Positions 60,711 through 64,000 of a DNA stretch of 64,000 nt are shown here, piece by piece. A model generated the notes under the pieces. That model was not told where the DNA came from, ran no database searches, and saw only the letters and a program-made list of their open reading frames with translations. Made by a program: the position numbers and the translations under genes. The stretch is from Blastocladiella emersonii ATCC 22665 (lineage: Eukaryota; Blastocladiomycota; Blastocladiomycetes; Blastocladiales; Blastocladiaceae): positions 62,001 through 126,000 of the forward strand of contig JANHCV010000015.1 of NCBI GenBank assembly GCA_025594325.1, read 5' to 3'. Position 1 is the first letter of the stretch. Each line of letters begins with the position of its first letter.

Positions 60711-60890
60711 TTTTGAAGGCGATTAAGGCACCGCAGGCAAGCGGTGCTTTCAAAAGCCATGTCCAGCCGTTGAAGGCACCCACCAGCTTTCAAAAGCACT
60801 CCCCCGCCTTCAAAAGCACTCCCCCGCCTTTGAAGGCTGTGCACGCTTTTAAAGGCTATAAACGCTGTTATCGCCTTCAAAACGCCCAGG
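60711..60890. repeat. left subterminal repeats of the insertion
   Basis: Two exact 20-bp tandem copies of ttcaaaagcactcccccgcc (60789-60808, 60809-60828). Around them lie variants of the TTCAAAAG / CTTTTGAAGGC core in both orientations, so hairpins can form. Confidence 0.8.
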
Positions 60891-63037
60891 AAAAATTCAA
60901 TATAGGTTCGCCAGCTCACGCTCCAGCTTCGCTTAGGGTCCACGAGAAAGATATAGGGAGGAACAAAATGTATTGATCATCAGGCACATCGAGGGCGGGA
61001 GATGGTAGGAGGGCGACGACCGCGTCATGTCGCGGCCGATTCGAGAGGGCCGAAGTACACCGTGCTTGGCCGCCATCGACCAGCGAGCCGGCGCGTGCAC
61101 GCGGCCGTGACCATGGGAATTCTTGGAGATAAGCTTGGGCATACAGTTGCAGCGCTTGGGAGATGCGCGCTTGGGTACAGCATCATCAGCGCTACGAGGA
61201 ATAGGCGAGTGAGTGACTTGTCGCGGGTAAGCAAAAGCCGCGGGGCGCGTACCGTGGCCATGGCCGTCGCCTGCTTGAAGATGCATGTACTTGTCGCGGT
61301 TGACCTTGCGCGCGCGAGCGAGTTCACGCGGAAGCCGACTACACGGTGCAGGCGGGGCGCGACGAGTCAGTGACGAGCCGCGTGGGAGACTTGGTGAGTG
61401 GTGTGCAGACCGTTGGCGTGAGAGGGATCGACCGGGACACGGTGGTCGGGCCGGGACTCGGCGGCGGGCGGCGGCGGCGAGGAGGACCGGACGGCAGCCG
61501 CGTGCGAGCCCAACTAGTCGACTTGAAGGAGGCCGACTTGAAGGAGGCCGACGGGTGGGCACGATGACGGTGGCTGAGCTTGGTGAGCGAGGTTCGTGCG
61601 GGCACTACACAGCGAGACGATGCGAGACGGGTCAGGATCGCCGCTCGTTGGGACGGGGCGACGAACGAGTTGGCGACGGCGAGGGCGACGGCGAGGGCGG
61701 CATCAACCAGCGTCAGCGGAGCACCAAGTAGGTGCGCAGACAGCGTAGTCGAGGGAGATCGAGCCGTGACGAGTGGAACGGGTAGCGCAGAGCGAGAGTG
61801 TCGCGGCGAAGGGGAGCGGCGGCGGCCGTGAGGATTCGGGGAGCGACGGTTTGGCGTAGGGAGCGAGGGTACTGCGGTGGCTGGGAGGTTGCAAACATGA
61901 TGGTGGAGGGAGGTGGGCAAGGGGCGAGCGAGGGGCGAGCGAGGCGGCGGCGGCGGCGGACCAGAGGCAGGCTGAGGTTCACGGCGCGCGCCGGTGCAGC
62001 GTGGGCCGCGCGGCGGCGTCGGTGTTGCCAAGCATGTCGTTGGTGCGTGTGGTTGTGGTGAGGAGGGGGCGGCGGGCGGGGGAGAGAGCGGGGGCGGGCG
62101 GCGGCGCTCGCCCTTTGTTTGGCGGCCGGGTGGCTTGCCCGCCGCCGGGCCGCGGTGATCGCCGAAGGGCGGAGGCCACAAAACGTGACGCGCCTGTCAC
62201 TTCAAGCACGCCCGCTCCCTGTGATTTTCGGGACTTCGCGTCGGCGCGAGTGCGCGCCCGCACTGCTGCTACAAGCCCGGCCCGGCCGCTCCTATCTGTG
62301 TCGGTCCGCTCGAGCTCACCTCGCCCTGCGCTACCCGCCGCCTCCGCTCCATCCTGTTCCATCCGTGCGCCCAGCGCTGCTCCCAACTGCCCACCGTCGC
62401 CGCGGCGAGCGAGCGCGGGTCGCGAAAAGCCGCGCCCCGACTGCGCGCCGTCTCGGCCAGCGCTGCGCCGCTCGTAGATCGTGCAAGCCGCCGGGCTCAC
62501 ATGCTGAGCGCGAGCAGCTCGGGGCAGCGAGCGTCGATCGTGAGCGATCAAACGCCGTTCAGGGCGAGGTCGGCGGCGCCCGCCAGGGCCATGGCGACGT
62601 TGCATGCGGTGCCGCCGCGAACAGCGTGCTCAAGGCCGTGCCGCACGCCGCACGGGGCGCCCGCGTTGGCCAGGGCGGCGGTCTCGCGCGGGGCTGCGCG
62701 CCGGGCTGCGCGGCTGAGCGGGTCGCGAAGGACTGCTCGCGCGCGGGTAGGACGCAGGGCAGGGCCAGTGTTGGCGCCTGGCTCGACGCCGCCGCCGTCC
62801 TGCTCAGTGCGACACGATGAGGCGAGGCGTGACGGGTCGGAGCCTCTCGGGAGCGCGCTCAGTCAAAGCTTCAAGTTGTTGCAGTGGTTACATGACGATA
62901 AATTCGCGTTAGAGCGCTGTGTGTGATGCGGAGGGATCGGGGAGCGGGGGTTCGAGGGGCAGGGTGGTGGGGAGGTGGTCTGCAGCCGGCGGCCCTTGGC
63001 TGTGAAGCGGCGGGGAAGCTCTCAAAGGAGCGCGGCG

Positions 63038-63126
63038 GCCTGCAAAGCGGCGGGGGTGCCTGCAAAGCGGCGGGGGTGCCTGCAAAGCTGTGGGGAGCTG
63101 CCTGCAAAACGGGGTGAGCGCCTGCA
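63038..63126. repeat. right subterminal repeats of the insertion
   Basis: Exact 20-bp units gcctgcaaagcggcgggggt at 63038-63057 and 63058-63077, then degenerate units from 63078 to about 63126 (gcctgcaaagctgtgggg, gcctgcaaaacgggg). The GGCGGGGG core is inverted relative to the left-end repeats. Confidence 0.8.
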
Positions 63127-63141
63127 AGCCTGAAACGAATT

Positions 63142-63149
63142 TCGTGATG
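63142..63149 (-). repeat. right terminal inverted repeat
   Basis: TCGTGATG on the plus strand, the inverse of the left end, followed by TC of the flanking gene. Confidence 0.75.
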
Positions 63150-64000
63150 TCCCTCGAAATGGGAGCGATCGTATCGCTCGAACAAATGAATGAAGGCGCC
63201 GGGATCGGAAATGTTCGGATTTAGGAAGCCGCAGATGAAGGCGCGTGTCGAATCTGTCTCGTCCACCCAAAATGTCTGAGGCGCCCATCCGCGATCCGCA
63301 ATCCAGTCGAGCAGGCGGCAGACGGAATTGAGCGTATCATTGCGGACACCTTCAAGAAAAGTCTTACACACGGGCGGTGTCGCAAGCACAGCAATGATCG
63401 ATTCCGGGTTTGGATGATGCTTGAAGACAATTTGGAGCGTGTCAAGACTCAAGTGCATCGCGGCAGAGATCGCGACGATGGTCAAAAAGTCGACGTGCGT
63501 GATTTCGCCGGTATCCTTGGCGTGCCTGGCCAGTCCATGCCAAAGGTTCTGGCGTAACTCTCCAAACGAAGGCGTCCAACCCGGGACCCAGAGCAGGAGG
63601 CTTCGTGAAGTAAACTGAGCGTTGGAAACAAGTCCAGGAAGGGAGCGGACAAGCTCCTTGAGCGCAAGCTCAAGGTGCGCTGCATTTCGAGTTACTTCGA
63701 AGTAGAGCGCAAGGGCAATTGCGTCAAGGATGGATTTGGTCGCGCCTTGGATGCTGCTCGCCTCATAATGCCCGAACTTGTCCTGCTCGGGCTCGTCATG
63801 CATGGACTGGATGAATTCGACGAATGCGCGCTGCTGATCCGTCGAGACACGAGAGAGTGTTTGCATAAGAGAGCGAAAAAGGTTCAAGTTGAGCGGAGGA
63901 TGAGGAAGCTCGCCAAAGTCATCATTGAGGGCTATCGCTGCGCTCGCCACGCGCGCAATTGCAGTAATCCAACCGGGATCAGGGTGTTGCTCATAGCGCT
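63150..64000 (-). pseudogene. array family member 4, N-terminal half, partial at window edge
   Basis: The gene enters from beyond position 64000 and runs to the insertion at 63149. Family marks: ARVASAAIAL, ELPHPPL, ALALYFEVTRN, LVRSLPGLV, VAISAAMHLSLD, KHHPNPE, TPPVCKTFLEGV, HLFERYDRSHFEG. The last codons before the element (TTC GAG GGA) connect directly to GTC TCC GAC on the other side of it. Read through into the element, the frame picks up about 85 Pro/Arg-rich residues before a stop. Confidence 0.8.

Larger units (their letters stand above)
60690..63149. mobile_element. 2,460-bp DNA transposon-like insertion with 8-bp TIRs
   Basis: The ends are perfect inverted repeats: CATCACGA at 60690-60697 and TCGTGATG at 63142-63149. 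The dinucleotide TC (GA in gene sense) flanks both sides as a probable 2-bp target duplication. A 3-bp reading (GGA) is possible if the outer C is not part of the element. Removing the element and one duplication joins the halves of array member 4 without a gap. 20-bp subterminal tandem repeats occur near both ends. Internal open frames are Pro/Arg/Ala-rich and show no transposase motif (no DDE/D spacing recognised), so it is probably non-autonomous. I cannot place it in a known superfamily. Confidence 0.78.

Noticed and set aside
59647-60783. Treating the 378-residue frame from 60783 as an independent gene
   Set aside because: Its first residues lie in the insertion; the family homology begins at the insertion boundary, so it is a severed gene half.
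61339-62181. 280-residue Pro/Arg-rich open frame inside the transposon-like insertion
   Set aside because: No transposase, helicase or zinc-finger motif, composition is that of a chance GC-rich frame, and opposite and other frames are open too.
63038-63097. 20-bp tandem units resembling a short CRISPR array
   Set aside because: The units abut without spacers and the DNA is eukaryotic; they fit subterminal transposon repeats.
62871-63950. Treating the 359-residue frame as an intact gene with a Pro-rich tail
   Set aside because: The Pro-rich tail is read-through into the insertion, and the real N-terminus lies beyond the window.

Overview
The window is GC-rich nuclear DNA from a eukaryote with short spliceosomal introns. 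It most likely comes from a zoosporic (flagellated) fungus such as a blastocladiomycete or chytrid. Three things point that way: a fungal-type housekeeping set (FMN1, bifunctional uridine kinase/UPRT, DHH1, DOM34, a YLR419W/DHX29-type helicase, MCP2/ADCK1), a CFAP144/FAM183-type axonemal protein that aflagellate fungi would not need, and small fungal-style introns. I can reconstruct about 27 introns, mostly 51-92 nt. They share a tight signature, GTACGY at the 5' end and usually TAG at the 3' end. The phylum is inference.

Layout. 0.5-10.4 kb: DPH7 (diphthamide WD40 esterase), riboflavin kinase, two tandem metacaspase-like proteases, an ADCK1/MCP2 kinase, eIF2-alpha and uridine kinase-UPRT. 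12-17.6 kb: two inverted copies of an unrecognised low-complexity/coiled-coil family (the first frame-disrupted) on either side of an F-box-like gene. 18-24 kb: a G-protein alpha subunit, an unrecognised Cys-containing protein, pelota/DOM34 and ribosomal protein S26. 25-34.4 kb: a PRL-type phosphatase, a ZIP metal transporter, a divergent importin-alpha-like ARM protein, CFAP144, DHH1/DDX6 and a Ych1-type rhodanese/CDC25 phosphatase. 35.3-39.1 kb: a secretome island of four tandem small secreted proteins, three of them cysteine-rich, all with a phase-1 intron at the same place, plus a secreted protein whose predicted mature N-terminus is His (LPMO-like). 39.5-47.2 kb: a membrane-anchored YtcJ-type amidohydrolase, an F-box-like protein and a DHX29-type helicase. 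47.6-50.1 kb: a kinase-LRR gene lacking the kinase N-lobe.

50.3-64 kb is an accessory region. It holds one large F-box-like gene and a tandem minus-strand array of at least four members of one unnamed family. One member is intact (55075-57063), one carries a frameshift, and one carries a nonsense codon plus a frameshift. The last is split by a 2,460-bp insertion (60690-63149). The insertion has perfect 8-bp terminal inverted repeats (CATCACGA...TCGTGATG), a 2-bp target duplication and 20-bp subterminal tandem repeats at each end. Removing it in thought restores a gap-free alignment to the sister genes, so I read it as a recent, apparently non-autonomous DNA transposon of a type I do not recognise.

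Several genes of these accessory families share a tiny upstream ORF that ends at or just before the main ATG. Three array members also share an identical 15-bp block about 115-135 bp upstream of the start. Functions of the array family, the small secreted family and the 12-17 kb pair are unknown.
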